Made by a program: the position numbers and the translations under genes
Notes under the pieces: model-generated
Database searches by the model: none
What the model was told of the DNA's origin: nothing
Seen by the model: the letters and a program-made list of their open reading frames with translations, nothing else
Part shown: positions 8,824 through 16,639 of the stretch, in pieces
Position numbering within the stretch: position 1 is the first letter of the stretch
Layout of the letters: the number at the start of each line of letters is the position of its first letter
Origin: M0108 sp049654905
GTDB lineage: Bacteria > Pseudomonadota > Gammaproteobacteria > Chromatiales > Chromatiaceae
Assembly: GCA_049654905.1 (NCBI GenBank)
Contig: JBASIS010000086.1
Location: forward strand, 1 to 30,251
Direction: 5' to 3'
DNA: 30,251 nt

Positions 8824-10191
8824 CTATTTGGGTTTTTTGACGGGCCGGGTCCAATGGTCGATGGTTTTTTGCGGGGCCCGGGTCAGGGTGAGTTTGTCCG
8901 CCGGGGCGTCGCGACCAATGACGGAGCCCGCGCCGATAGTGGCGCCCGCGCCTACCCTCACCGGGGCCACCAAGGCGGTATTTGAGCCGATGAAGGCCCC
9001 CTCCCCGATCTGGGTCAGGTGTTTATTGACCCCGTCGTAATTGCAGGTGATGGTCCCCGCGCCGATATTGACGTTACCGCCAATGCGGGCGTCACCGATG
9101 TAGGTGAGATGGCTGACCTTGGTGCCAGGGCCGATGGTGGCCTTTTTGATCTCCACGAAGTTGCCGATGTGGGCACCGTTCGCAATGTCCGCCTCTGGTC
9201 TCAAGCGGGCGAAGGGTCCAATCTGTGTATCTTGTCCGGTCCGTGCGTTCTCGATGACCGAATTGGCCAGGACCCGGCTATTAGCGCCGATGCTGCAATC
9301 CGTGAGGAGGCAGTTGGGGCCTATGCTGACGCCATCCCCCAGTTCTACCTCGCCCTCGAACAGACAGTTGATGTCGATGGTGACATCGTGCCCGGCCCGC
9401 AGGCGACCCCGCACGTCGAAGCGCTGGGGATCGAGGAGGGTGACCCCTTCGCGCATGAGGTCCTCGGCGATGCGGCGCTGATAGCGCCGCTCCAGGTCCG
9501 CCAGTTGCAGGCGGTCGTTGATTCCCAAGATCTCTTCTTCTCTGTCCGCCTGGCAGGTGGCGATTGTCTCGCCATCGCCCCTTGCCAGGGCGACGATATC
9601 CGTCAGGTAATACTCGCCCTGGGCATTGTGGTTATCCAGTCGCGACAGCCAATTGTCCAACTTGGCGCGATCGGCCACCAGGAAGCCGGTGTTGATTTCC
9701 TGGATGGCGAGTTCGGCTTCGCTGGCATCCCTGGCTTCGACAATGCCCATCACCTGCCCGTTAGGCCCGCGCAGGATGCGGCCGTAGCCGAAGGGATCCG
9801 CAAGGGTCGCGGTCAGAATGCCCAAGGGCGCACGGGCGGCTGCGGCGCTGAGTTTTTGTAGCGTTTCCGCCCGAATTAGCGGGATGTCCCCGTAGAGCAC
9901 CAGGACGCGATCCATGTCACGCAACAGGGGCATGGCCTGAATGAGGGCGTGTCCCGTGCCGTGCCGTTCCTCTTGTGTGACCCACTCGCAATCTATCCCC
10001 GCCAGGGCTGAGCTGACCTGTCCGTCGCCAGGCCCCTGCACGACACAGATGCGGCCGGCGCCGAGTTCCTGGGCGGTAGCGAGGACGTGGCGTAACAGGG
10101 GCCGACCGGCCAGGAGGTGGAGCACCTTGGGCAGGTTAGACTTCATGCGGGTGCCTTGCCCGGCGGCGAGGATGGCGATGCCCAACTTCAT
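8824..10191 (-). CDS. glmU: Bifunctional GlmU: GlcNAc-1-P uridyltransferase / glucosamine-1-P acetyltransferase
   Basis: GlmU performs the last two steps to UDP-GlcNAc. The 455-residue protein has the N-terminal pyrophosphorylase domain with LAAGQGTRM (8-16) and the following Lys, and a C-terminal left-handed beta helix of hexapeptide repeats (about 250-455). The acetyltransferase His lies in KVSHLTYIGD, matching His363 of the E. coli enzyme, and the NYDG motif follows. The start at ATG 10191 gives the standard MKLGIAILAAGQG terminus; a longer frame overlaps the upstream isomerase gene and is rejected. It lies 16 nt after the FKBP gene and 23 nt before glmS. Confidence 0.97.
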   Translation of the reverse strand: MKLGIAILAAGQGTRMKSNLPKVLHLLAGRPLLRHVLATAQELGAGRICVVQGPGDGQVSSALAGIDCEWVTQEERHGTGHALIQAMPLLRDMDRVLVLYGDIPLIRAETLQKLSAAAARAPLGILTATLADPFGYGRILRGPNGQVMGIVEARDASEAELAIQEINTGFLVADRAKLDNWLSRLDNHNAQGEYYLTDIVALARGDGETIATCQADREEEILGINDRLQLADLERRYQRRIAEDLMREGVTLLDPQRFDVRGRLRAGHDVTIDINCLFEGEVELGDGVSIGPNCLLTDCSIGANSRVLANSVIENARTGQDTQIGPFARLRPEADIANGAHIGNFVEIKKATIGPGTKVSHLTYIGDARIGGNVNIGAGTITCNYDGVNKHLTQIGEGAFIGSNTALVAPVRVGAGATIGAGSVIGRDAPADKLTLTRAPQKTIDHWTRPVKKPK

Positions 10192-10207
10192 TTCGGCATT
10201 TCTCTTA

Positions 10208-10699
10208 TTAGTGCAGCGCGCCGGGGATGGCACAGGATGGGCCATCGTTTGCCATATCCTCGCGGGTCGCCTCCCGCACCTCGTGGATGCGGACATGAAC
10301 CCGGAGACGCTTGCCGGCCAGGGGGTGGTTCCCGTCCACGGTCAGTCTCCCATTCTCAATGCGGGTGACATAGAAACTCTTGATCTCGCCGGCCTCGTTC
10401 TGCATTTGAACCTCGGCCCCGATTTGACGGAACTGGGGTGGTACGTTGTTGATATCATCGGTAAAGGTTAGGTCCGCGTCATGCCGGCCAAACCCCGCCT
10501 CGGGGGCCAGATCAAAATCGATCTCGTCACCCGCCGCCTTGCCTCGGATGGCAGCGTCCATGCCGCCGATCAGTTCCTGAGCCCCGCCGAGGACGAAACC
10601 CATCGGCAGGTCGCTGTGCTCCAGAACCGTGCCCTGATCATCCTGGATGCTATAGGTGAGGCTAACGTATTTTCCCTCTTGGATAAGTTCGGCTGTCAT
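10208..10699 (-). CDS. FKBP-type peptidyl-prolyl cis-trans isomerase, SlyD-like
   Basis: A 163-residue FKBP of the SlyD/FkpB type that should catalyse proline isomerisation and may act as a chaperone. The N-terminal FKBP half has QDDQGTVLEHSD and GAQELIGGMDAAIRGKAAGD. The insert-in-flap region spans about 68-120, and the family signature VDGNHPLAGKRL is at about 121-132. The His/Cys-rich nickel-binding tail of E. coli SlyD is absent; the C-terminus is short (DGPSCAIPGALH). No signal peptide is seen, so it is cytosolic. It lies 16 nt upstream of glmU and after the hairpin that follows atpC, in a place where glmU alone usually follows atpC. Whether it is SlyD or FkpB proper cannot be settled by eye. 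Confidence 0.9.
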   Translation of the reverse strand: MTAELIQEGKYVSLTYSIQDDQGTVLEHSDLPMGFVLGGAQELIGGMDAAIRGKAAGDEIDFDLAPEAGFGRHDADLTFTDDINNVPPQFRQIGAEVQMQNEAGEIKSFYVTRIENGRLTVDGNHPLAGKRLRVHVRIHEVREATREDMANDGPSCAIPGALH

Positions 10700-10759
10700 G
10701 CGAGTTAAACCTGATTATGGCGTTGCGAGGAAGTCAAAGGAATACCCTGAAATACGCAA

Positions 10760-10776
10760 CCCCCGCTGGGCGGGGG
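10760..10776 (-). terminator. GC-rich hairpin after atpC, probable terminator
   Basis: CCCCCGC-TGG-GCGGGGG is a perfect 7-bp stem with a 3-nt loop, starting about 30 nt after the atpC stop. On the minus strand it is followed by TTGCGTATTTC, an imperfect T-rich tail. Termination may be incomplete, allowing some read-through into the isomerase-glmU-glmS genes. Confidence 0.65.
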
Positions 10777-10806
10777 CTGTAGTTTGTGGCGACGAGGGGG
10801 CGGTTC

Positions 10807-11232
10807 CTAGCTGACTTTGGTCTTGCGTAGTCTCTCAATGGCCCGTAACTGCGCCACCGCCTCCGCCAGTTCAGCCTGGGCCTTGGCATATTGAAATTCG
10901 GCGGCCTTCCCAGCCAGGGCGTCCTCGGCGCGGCGCTTGGCATCCGCGGCCGCGGCCTCATCCAGGTCCCGGGCCCGGATAGCCGTGTCGGCCAGCACGG
11001 TCACGACATGGGGCTGCACCTCCAGCATTCCGCCGGAGACAAAAAAGTGCTCCGTCTCCCCATCCATCTTTTGGACGCGCACCTCTCCCGGCCGCAGACG
11101 GGTGATGAGGGCTGTGTGGCGGGGCGCTATGCCCAGTTCACCCATTTCTCCGGGCGCGAATACCATGGTCGCCAGACCGGAATGAATAGCCCGCTCCGCG
11201 CTGACGATATCTACATGAATTGTCATTGCCAT
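10807..11232 (-). CDS. atpC: ATP synthase F1 subunit epsilon
   Basis: Subunit epsilon of the central stalk, which couples rotation and inhibits ATP hydrolysis. At 141 residues it has the usual length. The N-terminal beta sandwich starts MAMTIHVDIVSAE and includes FAPGEMGELGIAPRHTAL; the C-terminal helical hairpin (about 90-138) is Ala-rich. The ATG at 11232 has AGGGG nearby. It is the last gene of the atp operon, 17 nt after atpD. Confidence 0.97.
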   Translation of the reverse strand: MAMTIHVDIVSAERAIHSGLATMVFAPGEMGELGIAPRHTALITRLRPGEVRVQKMDGETEHFFVSGGMLEVQPHVVTVLADTAIRARDLDEAAAADAKRRAEDALAGKAAEFQYAKAQAELAEAVAQLRAIERLRKTKVS

Positions 11233-11249
11233 GGGAATGCCCCTGATGA

Positions 11250-12626
11250 TTAGGCGTTGCCGCCCTTGGCTGCCGCTTCTTCGATACCGCCGACCATATA
11301 GAAGGCCTGCTCCGGCAGGTGGTCATAATCACCATTGGCGATGGCCTTGAAGCCGTTGATGGTGTCCTTGAGGGAGACGTACTTCCCTGGCGAGCCGGTG
11401 AAGACCTCGGCAACGAAGAAGGGTTGGGACAGGAACCGCTGCATTTTGCGGGCCCGGGCCACCGTCAGTTTGTCCTCCTCGGACAGTTCATCCATGCCCA
11501 GGATGGCGATGATGTCCTTGAGTTCCTTGTACCTTTGCAGGGTTCCCTGGACCATGCGCGCCACCGAGTAGTGCTCAACACCAACCACGTGGGGATCAAG
11601 GATACGGCTCGTGGAGTCCAGGGGGTCCACGGCGGGGTAGATGCCTAGTTCGGCGATCTGACGGGACAGCACCAGGGTCGCGTCCAGGTGGGCAAAGGTG
11701 GTGGCCGGCGATGGGTCGGTGAGATCGTCCGCGGGTACATACACTGCCTGGAAGGAGGTGATGGAGCCGGTACGGGTGGAGGTGATGCGCTCCTGCAGAG
11801 CACCCATTTCCGAGGCGAGGGTGGGCTGGTAACCCACCGCCGAGGGCATGCGGCCCAAGAGGGCGGACACCTCGGTCCCGGCCAGGGTATAGCGGTAGAT
11901 GTTATCCACGAACAAGAGGACGTCACGGCCTTCGTCACGGAAATACTCCGCCATGGTCAGACCGGTCAAGGCCACGCGCAACCGGTTGCCCGGTGGTTCA
12001 TTCATCTGACCGTAGACCAGGGAGACCTTGTCAAGCACGCCACCGTCGGTCATCTCGTGGTAGAAGTCGTTGCCCTCGCGGGTGCGTTCACCCACTCCCG
12101 CGAATACCGAAAAGCCCGAGTGCTCGACGGCGATGTTGCGAATCAGTTCCATCAGCGTCACGGTCTTGCCCACGCCGGCGCCGCCGAAGAGGCCGATCTT
12201 GCCGCCCTTGGCGATGGGCATGATGAGGTCGATAACCTTGATGCCGGTCTCAAGGATTTCGGTCGAGGTCGCCTGATCCTCGAAGGAAGGGGCATGGCGA
12301 TGAATGGACCAGCGCGCCTCGGATTCCACGGGGCCTTTGTCGTCGATCGGTCGGCCCAGGACGTCCATGATACGTCCTAGGGTCGCCTTACCGACCGGCA
12401 CCTGGATCGGTTCGTGGGTATTGCTGACCGCGACACCCCGCTGGAGACCATCGGTCGTACCCATGGCAATGGCACGTACCACACCGTCGCCAAGTTGTTG
12501 CTGAACCTCGAGGGTCAGTCCGACGGTATCGACCATCAGGGCGTCATAGATTTTGGGCATCTCGCCGCGTGGGAACTGCACGTCAACCACGGCGCCGATG
12601 ATCTCCACCACGTTACCGGAACTCAT
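11250..12626 (-). CDS. atpD: ATP synthase F1 subunit beta
   Basis: The catalytic subunit of F1, making ATP from ADP and phosphate at the cytoplasmic face. The 458-residue protein has P-loop GGAGVGKT (148-155), catalytic Glu180 in GERTREG, and the ATPase signature PAVDPLDSTS. The start MSSGNVVEIIGAVVDVQFP at ATG 12626 fits the family and has a GAGGAAA ribosome site; a longer frame extends into the 85-nt gap after atpG and has no family likeness there. That gap contains a hairpin at 12679-12696. Confidence 0.98.
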   Translation of the reverse strand: MSSGNVVEIIGAVVDVQFPRGEMPKIYDALMVDTVGLTLEVQQQLGDGVVRAIAMGTTDGLQRGVAVSNTHEPIQVPVGKATLGRIMDVLGRPIDDKGPVESEARWSIHRHAPSFEDQATSTEILETGIKVIDLIMPIAKGGKIGLFGGAGVGKTVTLMELIRNIAVEHSGFSVFAGVGERTREGNDFYHEMTDGGVLDKVSLVYGQMNEPPGNRLRVALTGLTMAEYFRDEGRDVLLFVDNIYRYTLAGTEVSALLGRMPSAVGYQPTLASEMGALQERITSTRTGSITSFQAVYVPADDLTDPSPATTFAHLDATLVLSRQIAELGIYPAVDPLDSTSRILDPHVVGVEHYSVARMVQGTLQRYKELKDIIAILGMDELSEEDKLTVARARKMQRFLSQPFFVAEVFTGSPGKYVSLKDTINGFKAIANGDYDHLPEQAFYMVGGIEEAAAKGGNA

Positions 12627-12678
12627 ATCTGTTTCCTCGTTCTCGCCTGTCGGCGGTTGGATGCAAGTCGATGCGGTT

Positions 12679-12696
12679 GGGCATCGCGGGATGCCC
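12679..12696 (-). other. Intercistronic hairpin between atpG and atpD
   Basis: GGGCATC-GCGG-GATGCCC is a perfect 7-bp stem with a 4-nt loop. It lies 15 nt after the atpG stop and about 40 nt before the atpD ribosome site. No T tract follows, so it is unlikely to be a terminator. An mRNA stability or processing element is the more likely role (inference). Confidence 0.55.
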
Positions 12697-12711
12697 GAGG
12701 GCACACAGGGG

Positions 12712-13575
12712 CTAAACCGCCGCCGCGCCGCCCACGATTTCCGATATTTCCTGGGTAATTGCCGCCTGACGGGCCTTGTTGTAAACCAATTGAAGCTCGC
12801 TGATGAGGTTACCCGCGTTATCCGTGGCGGCCCTCATGGCCACCATTCGGGCGGATTGCTCACAGGCCCCGTTTTCAACGACGGCCTGGTAGACCAGCGA
12901 CTCGATATAGCGCGTCAGCAGGGCGTCGAGCACGACCTTTGGCTCGGGCTCGTAAATGTAATCCCAGTGGGTCTGGATTTTATCGATCTTTTCCGCGTGG
13001 ATAGGTACCAGTTGGGCGATCATGGGCTTTTGCGTCATGGTGTTGACGAATTCGTTGTATGCCACATAGATGGCATCGATCTCGCCGGCCTCGTAGGCAT
13101 CCAGGAGTACCCGCACGGCACCGATCAAGTCCTCGACGTGAGGTTTGTCACCGATGTGGGTCACCTGGGCCATCACCTTGCCCCCAAAGCGACGGAAAAA
13201 CGCCAGTGCCTTGGATCCGATGGTGGCGAAGGAAGTTTCCACTCCCGCCTTGCGCTGGTCTCGGACTTCGATGGCCAATTTGCGGAAAAGATTGGTATTG
13301 AGGCCACCACACAAGCCACGGTCCGAAGAGATGACGATGTAGCCGACCCGCTTCTGTTCCCGGTTCACGGACATATAGCTGTGCCGGTATTCCGGCGAGG
13401 CGTGGCTCAGGTGGGCGATAACCTGAAGCATTTTCAGGGCGTAGGGGCGAGAGGATGTCATCCGCTCCTGTGCCTTGCGCATCTTGGCTCCCGCGACCAT
13501 TTGCATGGCCTTGGTGATCTTCTGCGTGCTTTTGATGCTGGCGATCTTGGTTCGGATTTCTTTGGCGCCGGCCAT
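12712..13575 (-). CDS. atpG: ATP synthase F1 subunit gamma
   Basis: The rotating central shaft of F1. The 287-residue protein has the conserved N-terminal helix MAGAKEIRTKIASIKSTQKI and C-terminal helix with MRAATDNAGNLISELQL, which form the coiled coil inside the alpha/beta ring. SSDRGLCGGLN near residue 85 is the family core. The ATG at 13575 follows AGAAG, a modest ribosome site. Unusually wide gaps flank it for this operon: 151 nt from atpA and 85 nt to atpD, both with hairpins. Confidence 0.97.
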   Translation of the reverse strand: MAGAKEIRTKIASIKSTQKITKAMQMVAGAKMRKAQERMTSSRPYALKMLQVIAHLSHASPEYRHSYMSVNREQKRVGYIVISSDRGLCGGLNTNLFRKLAIEVRDQRKAGVETSFATIGSKALAFFRRFGGKVMAQVTHIGDKPHVEDLIGAVRVLLDAYEAGEIDAIYVAYNEFVNTMTQKPMIAQLVPIHAEKIDKIQTHWDYIYEPEPKVVLDALLTRYIESLVYQAVVENGACEQSARMVAMRAATDNAGNLISELQLVYNKARQAAITQEISEIVGGAAAV

Positions 13576-13681
13576 ATCTTCTAAGCTCCCATCGTCCGGT
13601 CCGCCGCCGCGGCTGCCTTGTAGGGCAACCCGAGCGAATCACCGACTAAAGGTTGTTGCGTGAGGGCGCCACCTGCGCGCA

Positions 13682-13698
13682 TCCGCCTGGAAGGCGGA
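13682..13698 (-). other. Intercistronic hairpin between atpA and atpG
   Basis: TCCGCCT-GGA-AGGCGGA is a perfect 7-bp stem with a 3-nt loop, 28 nt after the atpA stop. The arm ATCCGCC at 13681-13687 can instead pair with GGCGGAT at 13707-13713, so two exclusive structures are possible. No T tract follows on the minus strand. Confidence 0.55.
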
Positions 13699-13726
13699 GG
13701 GGAGGCGGCGGATCGCCCATGGTCTG

Positions 13727-15268
13727 CTACCATGTATTGCTGGCCTTGAAGTCCTTGATTGCCGTGTGCAGGCCCTGCTCGATTTCGTCGTTATAGTCGC
13801 CCTTGGTATTGATTTTTTCCAGAAGCGCCCCTTGGGCCGATTTCATATAGGACAGCAGGGCTTGTTCGAAATCGACGACCTTGTGGACGTCCACATCATC
13901 CAGATAGCCCATATTAGCGGCAAAGAGGGACACCGCCATTTGCCCCACTCCGAGCGGTGAGTACTGGGTCTGCTTCATAAGTTCGGTTACCCGGGCACCC
14001 CGCTCCAACTGCTTGCGCGTAGATTCGTCCAGGTCCGAGGCGAACTGGGAAAAGGCCGCCAATTCACGGTACTGGGCCAGGGCCAGGCGGATGCCGCCAC
14101 CCAGTTTCTTGATGATCTTGGTCTGGGCCGCGCCGCCCACCCGGGACACCGAGAGGCCCGCGTTGATGGCTGGCCGGATGCCGGCGTTGAAGAGATCGGT
14201 CTCCAGGAAGATCTGGCCGTCCGTGATGGAGATGACGTTGGTCGGCACGAAGGCCGAGACGTCTCCCGCCTGGGTTTCGATGATGGGCAAGGCGGTCAAG
14301 GAACCGGTTTTACCCGTAACCGCGCCATTGGTGAGCTTGGCGACCTCGTCCGCGTTGATGCGGGAGGCGCGTTCCAGCAGGCGCGAATGGAGATAGAAGA
14401 CGTCACCCGGATAGGCCTCGCGTCCTGGCGGGCGGCGCAGTAGCAGGGAGACCTGACGATAGGCCCAGGCCTGCTTGGTGAGATCGTCAAAGACAATCAG
14501 GGCGTCCTCGCCGCGGTCGCGGAAGTATTCGCCCATGGTGCAGCCCGCATAGGGGGCAATGAACTGCATGGCGGCGGAGTCGGCGGCGCCGGCATGTACC
14601 ACGATGGTGTGATCCATGGCACCGAATTCCTCCAGCTTGCGGACTACGCCCGCCACCGAGGAGTTCTTCTGGCCGACGGCCACGTAGATACATTTAACGC
14701 CCGTACCCTTCTGATTGATGATGGCGTCGATAGCCACCGCTGTCTTGCCGGTCTGGCGGTCACCAATAATCAGTTCGCGCTGGCCCCGACCGATGGGCAC
14801 CATGCTGTCGATGGCCTTGATGCCGGTCTGGACCGGCTGGTCAACGGATTTACGGGCGATGACGCCCGGCGCCACCTTTTCCAGCGGGGAAGTCAGGCTG
14901 GCGCCGATGGGGCCCTTGCCGTCCAGGGGATTGCCCAGGGAGTCGACCACGCGGCCCAGCAGTTCGGGGCCAATCGGGACCTCCAGGACGCGGCCGGTAC
15001 AGCGTACCCAGTCGCCCTCGGTCAGGCCCGTGTAGTCACCGAGGACCACGGCACCTACGGAGTCGCGTTCCAGGTTCAGGGCCAGGCCAAAGACGTTGTC
15101 GGGGAACTCCAACATCTCGTAATACTGGGCGTCGGAGAGACCGTGGATGCGCACGACGCCATCGGACAGGCTGACGATCGTGCCTTCCGTGTGGGCCTCG
15201 GTCCTAAGGTCGAATTGCTCGATCTTCTGTTTGATCAGATCGCTGATTTCGGATGGATTCAGTTGCAT
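13727..15268 (-). CDS. atpA: ATP synthase F1 subunit alpha
   Basis: The non-catalytic nucleotide-binding subunit of F1. The 513-residue protein matches the usual length, with P-loop GDRQTGKT (169-176), the stretch AYRQVSLLLRRPPGREAYPGD near 285, and the arginine finger in SVSRVGG near 373. It opens MQLNPSEISDLIKQKIEQFD, the delta-binding N-terminus typical of proteobacteria. The ATG at 15268 is preceded by GGAAAA. atpH ends 12 nt upstream; a 151-nt gap with a hairpin precedes atpG. Confidence 0.98.
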   Translation of the reverse strand: MQLNPSEISDLIKQKIEQFDLRTEAHTEGTIVSLSDGVVRIHGLSDAQYYEMLEFPDNVFGLALNLERDSVGAVVLGDYTGLTEGDWVRCTGRVLEVPIGPELLGRVVDSLGNPLDGKGPIGASLTSPLEKVAPGVIARKSVDQPVQTGIKAIDSMVPIGRGQRELIIGDRQTGKTAVAIDAIINQKGTGVKCIYVAVGQKNSSVAGVVRKLEEFGAMDHTIVVHAGAADSAAMQFIAPYAGCTMGEYFRDRGEDALIVFDDLTKQAWAYRQVSLLLRRPPGREAYPGDVFYLHSRLLERASRINADEVAKLTNGAVTGKTGSLTALPIIETQAGDVSAFVPTNVISITDGQIFLETDLFNAGIRPAINAGLSVSRVGGAAQTKIIKKLGGGIRLALAQYRELAAFSQFASDLDESTRKQLERGARVTELMKQTQYSPLGVGQMAVSLFAANMGYLDDVDVHKVVDFEQALLSYMKSAQGALLEKINTKGDYNDEIEQGLHTAIKDFKASNTW

Positions 15269-15280
15269 GTCGGTTTTCCG

Positions 15281-15820
15281 TTAAATTTGCAATTCGCTGG
15301 CCAGCCTTTGGAGTTTGCCGCGCACGGAACCGTCGATGACGAGATCATCGGCGCGGATCTCGACGCCGCCGATAAGGGATGCGTCCTGTTCGACGGTGAG
15401 TTCCACGTCCGCGTTCAACTTGGTCTTGATCGCCATTGTCAAAGATTCTTGCAGATTGGCGTCAAGCGGGTAGGCGGTGCGGATGTGGACCTGGCGCACG
15501 CCTTTGTTACGCGTCTCCAGTTCCTCGAAGACCCTCGCGACCTCTGGTAGCACCGAAAGGCGCTTGTTTTCGGCCAGGACCTTGACCAGATTGCGCGCCT
15601 CAGTCGTCAGGGTCTCGCCGCCCAGATCCAGCAGCATATCTCGGGGCAAATCTCGCGGGATTTCCGGATTGGCGATTTGCGCCGCCATGTCCGGATCGCC
15701 AGCCAGGGCGCCGAGTAGGTTGAGTGCTTCCGACCAGGCCGGGATCTGCCCGGACTTCTGAGCGCAGGCAAAAGCTGCTTCCGCGTAGGGTCGCGCTATG
15801 GTGGTGATGTCTCCGGCCAT
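15281..15820 (-). CDS. atpH: ATP synthase F1 subunit delta
   Basis: Subunit delta links the peripheral stalk (b dimer) to the top of F1 and so prevents the alpha/beta ring from turning. The 179-residue protein starts MAGDITTIARPYAEAAFA, the family opening, and ends with the conserved segment LIGGVEIRADDLVIDGSVRG. Gaps of 10 and 12 nt separate it from atpF and atpA, as expected within the operon. Confidence 0.97.
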   Translation of the reverse strand: MAGDITTIARPYAEAAFACAQKSGQIPAWSEALNLLGALAGDPDMAAQIANPEIPRDLPRDMLLDLGGETLTTEARNLVKVLAENKRLSVLPEVARVFEELETRNKGVRQVHIRTAYPLDANLQESLTMAIKTKLNADVELTVEQDASLIGGVEIRADDLVIDGSVRGKLQRLASELQI

Positions 15821-15830
15821 GGGTCGCTTC

Positions 15831-16301
15831 CTAGATTTGCCTTGCGAAGGATTCCACCAGGGCCTTGTGGGCGCTGGCGTCGATTTCCTTATCCAGTATC
15901 TTGGCGGCGGCGGCTATCGCCAGATCGGCGACCTTGCCCCGCAGCGCCTCCCGCGCCCGGTTGGTTTCCTGATCGATCTCCGCCTTGGCGGCGGTAATAA
16001 GGCGTTCGCCTTCGGCGCGCGCGCCAACCTTGGCTTCCTCGACAATCTCGGCGGCGCGCTTCTGCGCCTGGGCGACAATGTCACCGGCCTGATTTTTGGC
16101 CTCGATCATCAACTCCTTGGCCCGTTGCTGACCGAGTTGCTGATCCTGATGACCGCGCTCCGCGGCGGCCAGGCCCTCGGCGATTTTACTCTTGCGTTCC
16201 GCCAAGGCGCCCACGATGGGGGGCCAGATGAACTTCATGCAAAACCAGACGAACACCGCGAAGGAGATCATCTGGAGGAACAGGGTCAAATTGATATTCA
16301 T
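15831..16301 (-). CDS. atpF: ATP synthase Fo subunit b
   Basis: The peripheral-stalk subunit. The 156-residue protein has one N-terminal membrane helix (about 5-25, MISFAVFVWFCMKFIWPP) followed by a long charged Ala-rich helix that dimerises as a coiled coil. The ATG at 16301 follows a GAGG ribosome site. Only one b-type gene is present in the operon, with no second b' gene. A hairpin lies between it and atpE. Confidence 0.97.
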   Translation of the reverse strand: MNINLTLFLQMISFAVFVWFCMKFIWPPIVGALAERKSKIAEGLAAAERGHQDQQLGQQRAKELMIEAKNQAGDIVAQAQKRAAEIVEEAKVGARAEGERLITAAKAEIDQETNRAREALRGKVADLAIAAAAKILDKEIDASAHKALVESFARQI

Positions 16302-16331
16302 GCCTTTGCCTCGTGATGGACGAGAAATGTA

Positions 16332-16353
16332 GGACCGGCGTGGGGCCGGATCC
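16332..16353 (-). other. Intercistronic hairpin between atpE and atpF
   Basis: GGACCGGC pairs with GCCGG-A-TCC, giving an 8-bp stem with one bulged base and a 5-nt loop. It begins 4 nt after the atpE stop and ends about 19 nt before the atpF ribosome site. No T tract follows. It could protect the atpE end of the message (inference). Confidence 0.5.
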
Positions 16354-16357
16354 CCAT

Positions 16358-16591
16358 TTAGACGGCAAACATCAAATAGAGGCCCATGGCGACCGAGATG
16401 ACCGGCAGGGCATCCGTCAGGCCCATAACAATGAAGAACTGGGTACGCAGCACTGGGATCAGCTCGGGTTGACGGGCGGAGCCCTCCAGGAAGCGGCCAC
16501 CGAGGATGCCGATACCGATTGCCGCGCCGATGGCGCCCAAGCTGAGCATGAGGCCGGCGGCGATGTAAACCAGGGCTTGCGAGAGTTCCAT
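16358..16591 (-). CDS. atpE: ATP synthase Fo subunit c
   Basis: The proteolipid that forms the rotating c-ring in the membrane. The 77-residue protein is two membrane helices. The first has the Gly-rich packing motif GAIGAAIGIGILGG (about 19-32), the polar loop has the conserved Arg40-Gln41-Pro42, and the second helix has the ion-carrying Asp60 in MGLTDALPV. The Asp and the lack of a Gln/Ser sodium-binding set point to proton use. The ribosome site GAGGG lies in a CCTCTAGAGG palindrome (16599-16608), and the 31 nt before it have only one G in the message. Confidence 0.97.
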   Translation of the reverse strand: MELSQALVYIAAGLMLSLGAIGAAIGIGILGGRFLEGSARQPELIPVLRTQFFIVMGLTDALPVISVAMGLYLMFAV

Positions 16592-16639
16592 GATTTTCCC
16601 TCTAGAGGTTGGGTGGGTCTGGGTTGAGAAGGTTTAGTG

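Noticed and set aside
11586..11593. CCACGTGG palindrome in atpD considered as a ParB site
   Set aside because: The flanks do not match parS and it lies within coding sequence.
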